Source: CAYFSC01 sp964345695 (GTDB lineage: Bacteria; Bacteroidota; Rhodothermia; Rhodothermales; Salinibacteraceae). From it: a stretch of DNA of 32,876 bases. The translations under genes and the position numbers were made by a program. The stretch's first letter is position 1; the number at the start of each line of letters is the position of its first letter. The notes beneath the pieces were generated by a model that ran no database searches, was not told where the DNA came from, and saw nothing but the letters and a program-made list of their open reading frames with translations. The stretch is from the NCBI GenBank assembly GCA_964345695.1, contig CAYFSC010000010.1:1-32876 (forward strand), written 5' to 3'. Of this stretch, positions 18,847 to 26,931 are shown in pieces.

Positions 18847-19065
18847 CTACTTGTACCGGTACACAATCCGCCCTTTCGACAGATCGTACGGCGAAAGCTC
18901 AACCTTGACCCGGTCGCCGGGCAAGATCTTAATGTAGTTCATCCGCATCTTGCCGGACAACAGGCCGAGGATCTCGTGCCCGTTCTCTAGACGAACGCGG
19001 AACTGTGCATTGGGAAGCGCCTCGATGACCTCCCCATCTTTCTCGATGGCTTCTTCTTTAGCCAT
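18847..19065 (-). CDS. infA: Translation initiation factor IF-1
   Basis: IF-1 is a single OB-fold protein that occupies the A site of the 30S subunit during initiation. The 72-residue length is exact for the family. MAKEEAIEKDGEVIEALPNA, LENGHEILGLLSGKMRMNYI and the end RGRIVYRYK-like KGRIVYRYK are canonical. Its start overlaps the end of map by 8 nt, so the two are probably translationally coupled. Confidence 0.97.
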   Translation of the reverse strand: MAKEEAIEKDGEVIEALPNAQFRVRLENGHEILGLLSGKMRMNYIKILPGDRVKVELSPYDLSKGRIVYRYK

Positions 19066-19888
19066 TAGCGGTCGGTGTCTCGTTCAGAGCGATTTCGTAA
19101 GGGGCCTGGGATACAACGTCCTCAATGTACTGGAACGTGGAGAGCAACTCTGGCTCCTCGTCGCGAACCACAACCGTGTGCTCGTAGTGAGCCGATGGCA
19201 GTCCATCAGCCGACCGAATCGTCCATCCGTCTCTGTCGGTCGTCACCTCAGCGGTACCGCGGTTTACCATCGGTTCGATGCAAATTGCAAGGCCGGGCTT
19301 CAGGCGACGCCCGCGACCTGGCTGTCCGTAATTAGGAATCTGCGGGTCTTCATGCAGGTCTTTGCCGATTCCGTGCCCCACCAGATCCCGAACCACACCG
19401 TAGCCGTGCGTCTCACAATGAGTCTGCACCGCGTGGCTGATGTCACCGACGCGGCCGCCCGCGACCGCCTGCTCCATGCCGCGCATGAGGGCTTCGTATG
19501 TCGCGCGGCACAGCGCCGCGTCCTCAGCTGAGATGTCGCCCACCGCAAAGGTGTAGGCTGTGTCTCCGTAGTATCCGTCCAGCTTGACTCCGCAGTCGAC
19601 AGAGAGCAAATCGCCGCTTCGGAGCGAGTAGTCGCTGGGAATACCGTGCACCACGACATCATTGACCGAGGTGCAGAGCGTGTTTGGAAAGACGTTGTCT
19701 CCCACTTGATATCCCTTGAATGCGGGCGTTGCCCCGTGTGTTCGGATGAAGTCTTCGGCAACAGCATCGATCTCTTCAAGCGTGGCTCCCACTTCCACGT
19801 GACGAGCCACCTCGGCCAGCGTTCGGCCGACCAAATCCGCACTCTTCTCCATGCGGTCAATCTCACGTTGACTCTTCAGGTGAATCAT
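19058..19888 (-). CDS. map: Methionine aminopeptidase, type I
   Basis: MetAP removes the initiator methionine from nascent proteins. With the ATG at 19888 the product is 276 residues. The six metal and catalytic residues are His81 (VVHGIP), Asp98 (SVDCG), Asp109 (YGDTAY), His172 (GHGIG), Glu205 (CIEPM) and Glu236 (HYEHTV), nearly the same numbers as in the E. coli enzyme. An ATG 14 codons upstream (19930) is also possible. I prefer 19888 because family similarity starts at MIHLKSQREI and GAGGA precedes it closely. It follows secY directly; adk, often found between them, is absent. Confidence 0.96.
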   Translation of the reverse strand: MIHLKSQREIDRMEKSADLVGRTLAEVARHVEVGATLEEIDAVAEDFIRTHGATPAFKGYQVGDNVFPNTLCTSVNDVVVHGIPSDYSLRSGDLLSVDCGVKLDGYYGDTAYTFAVGDISAEDAALCRATYEALMRGMEQAVAGGRVGDISHAVQTHCETHGYGVVRDLVGHGIGKDLHEDPQIPNYGQPGRGRRLKPGLAICIEPMVNRGTAEVTTDRDGWTIRSADGLPSAHYEHTVVVRDEEPELLSTFQYIEDVVSQAPYEIALNETPTANG

Positions 19889-19957
19889 GCGTCCTCGAAG
19901 TCGATCAATGAGCTGCGTAAGCCAGTTCATGGCACGGGGTACAGTCCAACGGCAGGA

Positions 19958-21277
19958 TTACACGCGACGTCCGCGCATCTTGCCACTTTTCATGAACCCA
20001 TCGTAGTGGCGCATCAGCAGATGACTCTCAATCTGCTGGAGCGTGTCGAGTGTCACCTGCACCAGAATAAGCAGGCTCGTTCCGCCGAAGAACATCGCAA
20101 AGCCTTGCGAGACCCCCGCCTGAATGGCAAACGCGGGCAAGATCGCCACAATTCCCAGGAAGATTGAGCCGGGCAGCGTGATGCGGGTCAGGATGTTGTC
20201 GATAAACTCGCTCGTTTGCTTGCCGGGACGGATGCCGGGAATGAATCCGCCCTGCTTCTTCATGGTGTCGGCCATCTCCTTCGGGTTGACCGCAATGGCG
20301 GTGTAGAAGTAGGTAAAGAAGACCACGACGAAGAAGAAGGTGACCGAATATCCAACCCCGCTGATGTCAGAGAACCAGGTCCCAATCTGTTGCATCGTGG
20401 GACTGTTGGGGAAAAACGAGGCAATCGTCGACGGGATGAACATGATCGACTGAGCGAAGATAATCGGCATGACACCGGCCGCATTCACACGCAGCGGCAG
20501 GTATTGCGTCGATCCACCGTAGACCTTGCGGCCCACCACACGCTTGGCATACTGCACCGGAATCCGGCGCATGCCCTGCGAGACCAAAACCACGCCGCCT
20601 GTCACGAGCACCCAGACACCGATTTCGAGCAACAGAATAAAGATGTTGTCCCCGAGGAGGCCAATCTCGTTGAAGACCGCGTTCGGCAGGAAGGCGATGA
20701 TGCCCACCATGATGACGAGCGAGATGCCGTTCCCGATGCCGTCTTCACTGATCCGCTCGCCAAGCCACATCACAAAGACCGTCCCGCTGGTCAGAACAAT
20801 GACCGTCGTGATCATGAACAGCGTCGAACTGATCACGATCGCCTGCCCGGTTGCTCCATACTGCAGATTGATGGCATAACCGATTGACTGCAGCGCCGTG
20901 ATGCCGACGGTTCCGTAGCGGGTCAACTGCGTGATCTTGCGGCGGCCTTCTTCGCCTTCCCGTTGGAGCTTCTGGAAGTACGGCACCACCGCCCCCATCA
21001 GCTGAATGATAATGGAAGCCGTAATGTAAGGCATGATGCCGAGCGCGAAGATGCCCGCCTGCATAAAGGCCCCGCCGACAAACATGTCGAGGAACCCGAA
21101 CAGGCCGCCTCCGCTGCTCTGCGCGTTCACATCAGCGAGGATGGAGGCATCCACCCCCGGGAGCGTCACGTAGGTGCCCAGCCGGTAGATGCACAGCAGG
21201 CCGAGCGTGTAGAGAATGCGCCGGCGCAGTTCGTCGACTTTCCAGATGTTGCGAAGGCTTTCGGCGAGACCAGCCAT
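19958..21277 (-). CDS. secY: Preprotein translocase subunit SecY
   Basis: SecY is the channel of the Sec translocon in the inner membrane. The 439-residue protein has ten predicted membrane helices. Visible family features include the plug/TM2 region near GGAFMQAGIFALGIMPYI (about 68-85), LQREGEEGRRKITQLTRYGT (about 104-123), VVNPKEMADTMKKQGGFIPG-like AVNPKEMADTMKKQGGFIPG (about 329-348), and the end HYDGFMKSGKMRGRRV. It lies in its standard place between rplO and map. Confidence 0.97.
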   Translation of the reverse strand: MAGLAESLRNIWKVDELRRRILYTLGLLCIYRLGTYVTLPGVDASILADVNAQSSGGGLFGFLDMFVGGAFMQAGIFALGIMPYITASIIIQLMGAVVPYFQKLQREGEEGRRKITQLTRYGTVGITALQSIGYAINLQYGATGQAIVISSTLFMITTVIVLTSGTVFVMWLGERISEDGIGNGISLVIMVGIIAFLPNAVFNEIGLLGDNIFILLLEIGVWVLVTGGVVLVSQGMRRIPVQYAKRVVGRKVYGGSTQYLPLRVNAAGVMPIIFAQSIMFIPSTIASFFPNSPTMQQIGTWFSDISGVGYSVTFFFVVVFFTYFYTAIAVNPKEMADTMKKQGGFIPGIRPGKQTSEFIDNILTRITLPGSIFLGIVAILPAFAIQAGVSQGFAMFFGGTSLLILVQVTLDTLQQIESHLLMRHYDGFMKSGKMRGRRV

Positions 21278-21344
21278 GACTCAACGTGTTTGGAGCAAAA
21301 ACGGCGCGAGGGTTCCGAGAACCGCCCGGACCCACACCGCAGGA

Positions 21345-21812
21345 TTAATTGTCGATGACAGTGGCGGTACCGCCCGCCGCTTCGATCTTATCATGGGCCG
21401 ACTCGCTGAACGCGTGGGCTTCCACCTGCACGGCCGCGTCAATCTCTCCGTCGCCCAGGATCTTCACGTTGTCCGCACTGCGAATGGCACCCGCCTCTTC
21501 GAGCACCTCTGGGGTGACCGGCGAGGACGGGTCAATCCGCCCCTCGTCGATCAGACGCTGCAGCCGCGACACGTTAGCAATGCTGTACTCGGTCGGGAAC
21601 GGACTGGTAAAGCCCCACTTCGGAATGCGCCGGAAAAGGGGCATCTGCCCTCCCTCAAACCATGTCGGACGGTTGTGGGAGCCGGAGCGGCTGTTCTGCC
21701 CCTTCGTTCCCCGGGTAGAGCTGTGTCCGCCCCGTCCGGAACCTTCTCCGCGGCCGAGTCGGCGTTTTTTATGTGTAGCGCCCTCTGCAGGACTGAGGTT
21801 GCTGAGATCCAT
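21345..21812 (-). CDS. rplO: 50S ribosomal protein L15
   Basis: L15 is a late-assembling large-subunit protein next to 23S domain II. It is 155 residues from the ATG at 21812 (MDLSNLSPAEGA). The basic glycine-rich N terminus (RRLGRGEGSGRGGHSSTRGT, about 17-36) and the FEGGQMPLFRRIPKWGF segment (about 52-68) are diagnostic. The C-terminal part carries the usual VEAHAFSESAHDKIEAAGG. A GTG two codons upstream is a less likely start. Confidence 0.97.
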   Translation of the reverse strand: MDLSNLSPAEGATHKKRRLGRGEGSGRGGHSSTRGTKGQNSRSGSHNRPTWFEGGQMPLFRRIPKWGFTSPFPTEYSIANVSRLQRLIDEGRIDPSSPVTPEVLEEAGAIRSADNVKILGDGEIDAAVQVEAHAFSESAHDKIEAAGGTATVIDN

Positions 21813-21821
21813 AATCACTAA

Positions 21822-21842
21822 AGGTTGTAGGTGGCAGGGCGT
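21822..21842. repeat. Short heptamer tract in the rpmD-rplO spacer
   Basis: Three units are in 7-nt phase, AGGTTGT (21822), AGGTGGC (21829) and AGGGCGT (21836), 9 nt upstream of the rplO start in transcription terms. Three units alone would be weak evidence; it is listed because it repeats the pattern of the other spacers. Confidence 0.4.
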
Positions 21843-21909
21843 TCAGCGGCCCGTGTCATAAGAGCTACAGTTCACAGGCACATGCGCATGCCGAACACCA
21901 AAGCACGTT

Positions 21910-22095
21910 TTATTCGTCAACTTCTTCCGTCTCAACCAGGTGGCTGACCTTCCGAACCATACCCCGGATCTGCGGCGTGTCCTCGTGGACCACCGAATGA
22001 CGGATCCGACGCAGCCCCAGAGCGCGAACCGTCTGCCGCTGGTCCTGCGGGCGTTCGTTGGTGCTTCGAACTTGGGTAACTTTAAGCTTCGCCAT
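21910..22095 (-). CDS. rpmD: 50S ribosomal protein L30
   Basis: The product is 61 residues, the normal size for bacterial L30. AKLKVTQVRSTNERPQDQRQ, the LGLRRIRHSVVHEDTPQIRG segment (about 26-45) and MVRKVSHLVE identify it. It has a short acidic end. It lies between rpsE and rplO, the conserved spc position. Confidence 0.95.
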   Translation of the reverse strand: MAKLKVTQVRSTNERPQDQRQTVRALGLRRIRHSVVHEDTPQIRGMVRKVSHLVETEEVDE

Positions 22096-22157
22096 CGTCT
22101 TGAGCGTTCGGAGGAAAAGTGAGCACCGCGGAAGGCGGGAAACGGACTCGTGGATTG

Positions 22158-22682
22158 CTATCCGTTAAACACCTTTTCGAGGGGGATGTCGCGGCGACGC
22201 GCTACCTCCAGCGCATCCTCCAACTGGGCCAAGGCGTTGAGCGTTGCCTTGACCTGGTTGTGCGGGTTCGACGTGCCAATCGACTTCGACAACACGTTCT
22301 TGTACCCGGCGCATTCGAGCACGGCCCGCACGCCGCCACCAGCAATCACACCGGTTCCCGGGGCCGCCGGCTTCAGAACCACGCGCCCGGCATCTTGCTT
22401 CCCAACCACTTTGTGGGGAATCGTGCCGTCACGAATGGGAACACGGATGACGTTCTTCTTGGCGTCGTCCGACCCCTTCGAAATGGCACCGGCCACCTCG
22501 TTGGCCTTGCCCAGACCGGATCCGACCAATCCGTTCTCGTTGCCGACCACAACCACCGTGTTAAACGAAAAACGGCGGCCGCCTTTCACAACCTTCGAGA
22601 CCCGGTTGACGGAGACGAGGCGATCGACCCAGTTTTCTTGCCGCTTGTCGGACGTGGCTCGTTTCTGTTCGCGTTTCGCCAT
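22158..22682 (-). CDS. rpsE: 30S ribosomal protein S5
   Basis: S5 lines the mRNA entry tunnel and affects decoding fidelity; mutations at its S4 interface cause ribosomal ambiguity. The product is 174 residues. The N-terminal double-stranded RNA-binding-like domain shows WVDRLVSVNRVSKVVKGGRR (about 18-37) and FNTVVVVGNENGLVGSGLGK. The C-terminal domain shows LKPAAPGTGVIAGGGVRAVL (about 102-121) and NVLSKSIGTSNPHN. There is no Shine-Dalgarno sequence at the ATG. Confidence 0.97.
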   Translation of the reverse strand: MAKREQKRATSDKRQENWVDRLVSVNRVSKVVKGGRRFSFNTVVVVGNENGLVGSGLGKANEVAGAISKGSDDAKKNVIRVPIRDGTIPHKVVGKQDAGRVVLKPAAPGTGVIAGGGVRAVLECAGYKNVLSKSIGTSNPHNQVKATLNALAQLEDALEVARRRDIPLEKVFNG

Positions 22683-22738
22683 AAGTACGGAAAGCTACAA
22701 GTCAAGATGTTAGGGGGGATCCTTGAGGCGCCGAGGAA

Positions 22739-23098
22739 TTACACGTTCAATCCGGCGTCACGGGCGCCTTCCGCCAGAGCACGCACGCGACCGTGGAAGC
22801 GGTACCCACTTCGGTCGAACACGGCGTTTTCGATGCCTTCTTCCTGGGCGCGCTCCGCAAGGAGGCTACCCACATGACGGCTCTCATCCGTCGGCGTCTC
22901 GCCGTCGATGCCGTCCTCTAAGCTGGAGGCGGCCACGAGCGTGTGGCCCGCGAAGTCGTCGATCAACTGCGCGTAAATGTACTTGTTCGAGCGATACACC
23001 GAAAGACGCGGGCGGTTCGGCGTTCCCATCATGGACTGCCGAATGCTCGCGTGAATACGCTTGCGACGCTCGACTTTTTCTTTCTTTCCTTTTGCCAT
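22739..23098 (-). CDS. rplR: 50S ribosomal protein L18
   Basis: L18 binds 5S rRNA together with L5. It has 119 residues from the ATG at 23098 (MAKGKKEKVERRKRIHASIR). RPRLSVYRSNKYIYAQLIDD (about 29-48) and the C-terminal FDRSGYRFHGRVRALAEGAR (about 95-114) are diagnostic. The open frame runs upstream to 23155 but that extension is not conserved. Confidence 0.96.
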   Translation of the reverse strand: MAKGKKEKVERRKRIHASIRQSMMGTPNRPRLSVYRSNKYIYAQLIDDFAGHTLVAASSLEDGIDGETPTDESRHVGSLLAERAQEEGIENAVFDRSGYRFHGRVRALAEGARDAGLNV

Positions 23099-23172
23099 TG
23101 CAACGTTGTTCGTTGGTGCGTCCCGGCCCGCGCCGGGGGGATATTCTGAAATCAACAGGTCGTCTGGTTGTC

Positions 23173-23727
23173 TTATCGGGCCGCCGTCTTGCCGGCCTTC
23201 AGCGGGACATGCTCGTCTACGTAACGCACGCCCTTTCCTTTGTACGGCTCAGGCGGGCGCAGGCTGCGGATCTTCGCGGCCACCTGACCGACCAACTGCT
23301 TGTCGATCCCCTCGACCTTAATCACGTCGTCCTTGCCCCGGCCCGAGTCGACGGTGAGGGTCACTTCGTCCGGTGGCAGGAAGAAGATGGGATGGGAATA
23401 CCCGAGGGCCAATTCCAGCGCTCCGTTCTTCATCTCTGCCCGGTAGCCCACTCCAATAATCTTGAGCTCCTTGGAATATCCTTCCATAACACCTTCCACC
23501 ATGTTCCGAACCAGCGACCGACTGAGGCCGTGCAGCGACCGATGACGCTTCTGGTCCGTCGGGCGGTTGATCACAACCTGCGAGTCACCGGCCTCGATCT
23601 CCATATCCGGATCGATAGGTTCGGACAGCTCTCCTTTCGGACCTTTCACGGTGACGACGTTTTGCGCGTCAACCTGAACGGTGACGTCATCGCCAAACTC
23701 AATTGGCTTGCTTCCTATTCGAGCCAT
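23173..23727 (-). CDS. rplF: 50S ribosomal protein L6
   Basis: L6 sits near the GTPase-associated centre at the base of the L7/L12 stalk. It has 184 residues, with two similar alpha/beta domains. MARIGSKPI begins it, VKGPKGELS (about 27-35) is in domain 1, and LELALGYSHP (about 104-113) and SLRPPEPYKGKGVRYVDEHV (about 154-173) are in domain 2. The spacing of its neighbours follows spc order. Confidence 0.97.
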   Translation of the reverse strand: MARIGSKPIEFGDDVTVQVDAQNVVTVKGPKGELSEPIDPDMEIEAGDSQVVINRPTDQKRHRSLHGLSRSLVRNMVEGVMEGYSKELKIIGVGYRAEMKNGALELALGYSHPIFFLPPDEVTLTVDSGRGKDDVIKVEGIDKQLVGQVAAKIRSLRPPEPYKGKGVRYVDEHVPLKAGKTAAR

Positions 23728-23777
23728 GATTGTCTGTTCTCGTCAATGCTCTAAACTGAAGGGAAGGGCGCGGGCGG

Positions 23778-24179
23778 TTAAAACACCTTGGCAAGCACCT
23801 CGCCTCCCACGTTGAAGCGTCGTGCCTCCTTGTCGCTCATCACTCCGCGCGACGTCGAGAGGATGGCGATGCCGAGTCCATTCTTGACGCTCGGAAGAGC
23901 ATCAGCGCTGGCGTACTCGCGGAGGCCTGGGCGCGAGACCCGCTCCATCATGCGGAGGACAGGCTCCCCGTGCTGATCGTACTTCAAGTAGACGCGGAGC
24001 AGGCCCTGCTTGCCGTCTTCGATGTTCAGGTAGTTTTTGATGTATCCCTTTTCCTGAAGGATCTGGGTGATGGCCCGCTTCAGCTTCGACGCAGGGATGT
24101 CGACGTGCGTTTGCTCGGCTTGCTGCCCGTTGCGGAGGCGCGCGAAATAATTGGCGACGGGATCGGAAATTCCACTCAT
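23778..24179 (-). CDS. rpsH: 30S ribosomal protein S8
   Basis: S8 binds helix 21 of 16S rRNA, and in E. coli it represses the spc operon. It has 133 residues. The start MSGISDPVANYFARLRNGQQ, the middle LKRAITQILQEKGYIKNYLN (about 33-52) and the end STSRGVMSDKEARRFNVGGE (about 108-127) with the RNA-binding STSRG motif are typical. I could not identify an S8-binding mimic in the upstream mRNA by eye. Confidence 0.97.
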   Translation of the reverse strand: MSGISDPVANYFARLRNGQQAEQTHVDIPASKLKRAITQILQEKGYIKNYLNIEDGKQGLLRVYLKYDQHGEPVLRMMERVSRPGLREYASADALPSVKNGLGIAILSTSRGVMSDKEARRFNVGGEVLAKVF

Positions 24180-24276
24180 ACAACTCTACGGTTCGATTCT
24201 CGATTCTGAGTTGGACCGCAGGACTCCTCTCGGGAAATGCCCGACCGAATGCCCCGGATCCAAGCCCAACAGTGAT

Positions 24277-24546
24277 TTACCAGCTCGACTTCCGGATGCC
24301 CGGAATCTTGCCTTCCAGGCTGAGCTCGCGGAAGCAGATGCGACATACGCCAAACTTGCGGAGGTATCCTCGGGCGCGCCCGCAAAGCCGGCACCGGTTG
24401 TTCTGCCGCACCGGACTGGCGTCGCGCGGAAGCTTTTGCAGCTCTACCCACTTGCCCTCCTCCTTTAGACGGCGGCGCTTCTCTTTGTATTTCTCGTACG
24501 TCTCCTCGCGCTTCTTCTCGCGCGCAATCCAGCTCTTCTTCGCCAT
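24277..24546 (-). CDS. rpsN: 30S ribosomal protein S14, zinc-ribbon form of 89 residues
   Basis: S14 is in the head of the small subunit. It is 89 residues, the longer form that usually lacks a zinc site, yet it carries a full C-X2-C-X12-C-X2-C ribbon at Cys52, 55, 68 and 71 (CRLCGRARGYLRKFGVCRIC). The canonical end is IPGIRKSSW. The N-terminal 45 residues are rich in Lys/Glu. It lies between rplE and rpsH, 97 nt before the latter. Confidence 0.97.
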   Translation of the reverse strand: MAKKSWIAREKKREETYEKYKEKRRRLKEEGKWVELQKLPRDASPVRQNNRCRLCGRARGYLRKFGVCRICFRELSLEGKIPGIRKSSW

Positions 24547-24608
24547 GGCGTGTTGCTGTGGATCGATTCGTGGGAGTCCGCGACGGAGGCATCCGCCCCG
24601 GAGCGCGA

Positions 24609-25181
24609 CTAGGCAGCCTGCTCGGCCTCTTCACCGCGGCGGACGAACGGCATGCCAAGCCCTTTCAAGAGGGCGTAGGCCTCCTCGTCATTCTCGGCCG
24701 TGGTGACGAACGTAATATCCATCCCGCTCACCCGATCCACGTTGTCGACGTCGATCTCGGGAAAGATGATCTGCTCGTCAATGCCCAATGTGTAGTTGCC
24801 GTGGCCGTCAAAACTGCGGTCAGGCACGCCCTGAAAGTCGCGAATGTTCGGCAGGGCCAGCGTCACGAGGCGGTCAACAAACTCGTACATCCGGGCGTCG
24901 CGGAGTGTCACGCGAATGCCGACGGGCATGCCCTTTCGGATGCCGAAGCTAGCGATGCTCTTCTTGGCACGCGTGACCGACGGATGCTGACCGGTGATCT
25001 TGCGAAGCTCCTCGATGGCGGCATCGAGCACCGCTTGGTTCTCGGCTGCCTCACCAATCCCTTTGTTGATGCAAATCTTTTCGAGGCGAGGCACCTCCAT
25101 CACGTTGTCGTACCCAAACTGATCGCGCAGTTGGGGACGGACTTCCTCGTTGTACGTCTGTTTAAGTCGGGGAGTAGCCAT
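24609..25181 (-). CDS. rplE: 50S ribosomal protein L5
   Basis: L5 binds 5S rRNA and contacts P-site tRNA. It has 190 residues from the ATG at 25181. PRLEKICINKGIGEA (about 31-45), ARKSIASFGIRKGMPVG-like AKKSIASFGIRKGMPVGIRV (about 72-91), RDFQGVPDRSFDGHGNYTLG (about 113-132) and FPEIDVDNVDRVSGMDI are diagnostic. About ten residues, mostly Glu and Ala, extend past the usual end. An in-frame GTG three codons upstream is less likely as the start. Confidence 0.97.
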   Translation of the reverse strand: MATPRLKQTYNEEVRPQLRDQFGYDNVMEVPRLEKICINKGIGEAAENQAVLDAAIEELRKITGQHPSVTRAKKSIASFGIRKGMPVGIRVTLRDARMYEFVDRLVTLALPNIRDFQGVPDRSFDGHGNYTLGIDEQIIFPEIDVDNVDRVSGMDITFVTTAENDEEAYALLKGLGMPFVRRGEEAEQAA

Positions 25182-25338
25182 CGTGGACACTTGGTTTCAG
25201 TCGCTGCGAGTACCTAGGCAGGAGCCCGGTTCAGGAGTACATCTCTCCCGGCGCAGACGTTGGGAATGAATGGGTGAATCTTTCAGTTCCCGCTCCACAG
25301 ACGATTCATGGCAGTCTGCGGGCGGCACCAACTAGCCG

Positions 25339-25704
25339 TCAGTCGAGTTCCTCACCGGTCGTCTTGGCGTAGCGAATCCAGCGGGATACACCTGTTTCGG
25401 GGTCTTCAATCTTCTTGCGGCCGATGCGGGTCGGGTCGCCGTTGCCGTCAACCGGGTTCACATTGGAGACGTGAATGGGCGCTTCCCGCTCGATGCGGCC
25501 GCCCTGCTGTCCCTGGCGCTCCTGCTCATGAAACACGCGGATGTTGACGCCCTCGACAATCACACGCTCCTCTTCCGGGAAGACCTTCAGCACCTTTCCG
25601 ACATAGCCTTTCTCACGATCGACCCCGGCCGACCGAGCAGACGTAATGGTCTTGTTCAGCATGACCATGTCGCCTTTCTTTACGTGCAGTTTTTTCTGCT
25701 TCAT
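25339..25704 (-). CDS. rplX: 50S ribosomal protein L24
   Basis: L24 is an assembly-initiating protein near the peptide tunnel exit. The KOW-motif N terminus is HVKKGDMVMLNKTI (about 7-20), then GYVGKVLKVFPEEERVIVEG (about 33-52). IHVSNVNPVD (about 77-86) is the conserved S-N segment. At 121 residues it is longer than the usual 100-110, through an RQGQQGGRIERE stretch and a C-terminal end. Separated by 157 nt from rplE. Confidence 0.96.
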   Translation of the reverse strand: MKQKKLHVKKGDMVMLNKTITSARSAGVDREKGYVGKVLKVFPEEERVIVEGVNIRVFHEQERQGQQGGRIEREAPIHVSNVNPVDGNGDPTRIGRKKIEDPETGVSRWIRYAKTTGEELD

Positions 25705-25793
25705 GGATGAGGCGAAATTCGTGTTTCGTAAGTCGAACGATGAAGGGCAAATGGCGAGACCATCTGGCGCTCGATGCTCGACACGCGAGTGGA

Positions 25794-26162
25794 TTACAGC
25801 ACCTCGGGCGCGAGCGACACGATACGCATAAACTGCTTCGATCGCAGTTCGCGGGCCACCGGACCGAACACACGCGTGCCGACCGGCTCGCCCTGCGGGT
25901 TGATGAGCACCGCGGCGTTCTCATCGAAGCGGATGTAGGTGCCGTCGTCGCGCCGGCGCTCTTTGCAGGTGCGCACCACCACGGCACGGCTCACGTCGCC
26001 CTTGCTCACGTTGCCGTTCGGAATGGCCGACTTGACAGAGACAACAATCTCGTCGCCGAGGTACGCGTAGCGGCGTCCGCTACTGCCCAGCACGCGAACA
26101 CACTGCACCTCGCGTGCTCCGCTGTTGTCCGCCACCTTCAAGCGGGTTTCTTGCTGAATCAT
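25794..26162 (-). CDS. rplN: 50S ribosomal protein L14
   Basis: L14 forms bridges with the small subunit. Its 122-residue length is exact. MIQQETRLKVADNSGAREVQ, the block GDEIVVSVKSAIPNGNVSKG (about 36-55), RFDENAAVLINPQGEPVGTR (about 77-96) and FGPVARELR are almost invariant in the family. Confidence 0.98.
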   Translation of the reverse strand: MIQQETRLKVADNSGAREVQCVRVLGSSGRRYAYLGDEIVVSVKSAIPNGNVSKGDVSRAVVVRTCKERRRDDGTYIRFDENAAVLINPQGEPVGTRVFGPVARELRSKQFMRIVSLAPEVL

Positions 26163-26174
26163 AGGTCAATCGCA

Positions 26175-26195
26175 AAGTTCGAAGTTCAAATGTCT
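26175..26195. repeat. Short heptamer tract in the rpsQ-rplN spacer
   Basis: Three 7-nt units are in phase, AAGTTCG (26175), AAGTTCA (26182) and AATGTCT (26189), 12 nt upstream of rplN in transcription terms. Weak on its own; kept for comparison with the other tracts. Confidence 0.4.
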
Positions 26196-26301
26196 GCACA
26201 CAGCAGACGCCGGGAGCATCCCGCAATCTGCCGGGGCCGAATGAGGTCCCGACGAACGCCAGCGCCTCAGGGCCCTCGACGTCCGTCATTCGAAACAGGA
26301 A

Positions 26302-26586
26302 TTACTTGGCACGCTCGATGATCTCGGCAAGCCGCCAGCGCTTCCGCTTGCTGATGGGACGCGTCTCCATGATACGGACCGTGTCCCCCTCGGCGGCCTC
26401 CTCGGCTTCGTCGTGCGCGAGATGCTTCGTCGAACGCTCGAGATACTTGCCGTACATCGGGTGCTTCTGCTGACGACGCACCGCCACGGTGATCGTCTTG
26501 TCCATCTTGTCGCTTAGCACGACGCCGATGCGTTCTTTGCGGTCGTTGCTTCGCTCAGCGGCGGATTCTGTCTGCTCCATATCCAT
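26302..26586 (-). CDS. rpsQ: 30S ribosomal protein S17
   Basis: S17 is a primary binder of the 16S 5' domain with an OB-fold. It has 94 residues from the ATG at 26586; ATG 26580 is an alternative. RKERIGVVLSDKMDKTITVA (about 16-35) and RRQQKHPMYGKYLERSTKHL (about 37-56) are diagnostic, with GDTVRIMETRPISKRKRWRL (about 67-86) near the end. The first 15 residues are polar and not conserved. Confidence 0.96.
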   Translation of the reverse strand: MDMEQTESAAERSNDRKERIGVVLSDKMDKTITVAVRRQQKHPMYGKYLERSTKHLAHDEAEEAAEGDTVRIMETRPISKRKRWRLAEIIERAK

Positions 26587-26625
26587 GTTGGAAATCAATT
26601 ACGCTCTACGGGTGTCAACAGGCAA

Positions 26626-26642
26626 GCCTCGGAGTCCGAGGC
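26626..26642. repeat. 8-bp palindromic arms in the rpmC-rpsQ spacer
   Basis: GCCTCGGA (26626-26633) and TCCGAGGC (26635-26642) are perfect inverted copies around one base. In RNA this gives about a 6-bp hairpin. No U-tract follows on either strand, so it is not a terminator; it may be a binding site or a processing structure. Confidence 0.5.
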
Positions 26643-26661
26643 CGTCACGAGGCAGCGATGT

Positions 26662-26877
26662 TCACTGCGCAGTCGCGTCGTCTTCTCGCGTCTTCTCGTT
26701 CAAAATGGTCTTAAGCCGCGCAATTTCCCGCCGCTTCGTGCGGAGAAGCATCGGATTCTCGATGCGGCCTTGAATGGTGTGGCGGAAGCGCAACTCCTCG
26801 TACTCTTCGGTTTCCTCTTCAATGCGCTTCTCAATCTCCTGGACGCTCAGGTCGCGGATGTCGCTTGCAGTCAGCAT
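26662..26877 (-). CDS. rpmC: 50S ribosomal protein L29
   Basis: L29 is a two-helix protein at the tunnel exit, near the binding site of trigger factor and SRP. It has 71 residues, the usual size. MLTASDIRDLSVQEIEKRIE, ELRFRHTIQGRIENPMLLRT (about 28-47) and KRREIARLKTILNEK (about 48-62) mark it. Its usual place between rplP and rpsQ is kept. Confidence 0.96.
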   Translation of the reverse strand: MLTASDIRDLSVQEIEKRIEEETEEYEELRFRHTIQGRIENPMLLRTKRREIARLKTILNEKTREDDATAQ

Positions 26878-26931
26878 GGCAGGTCAGAAATCCAGGGTGA
26901 ACGGGCAGAACCGACGTACGGAGGTCCAGAG

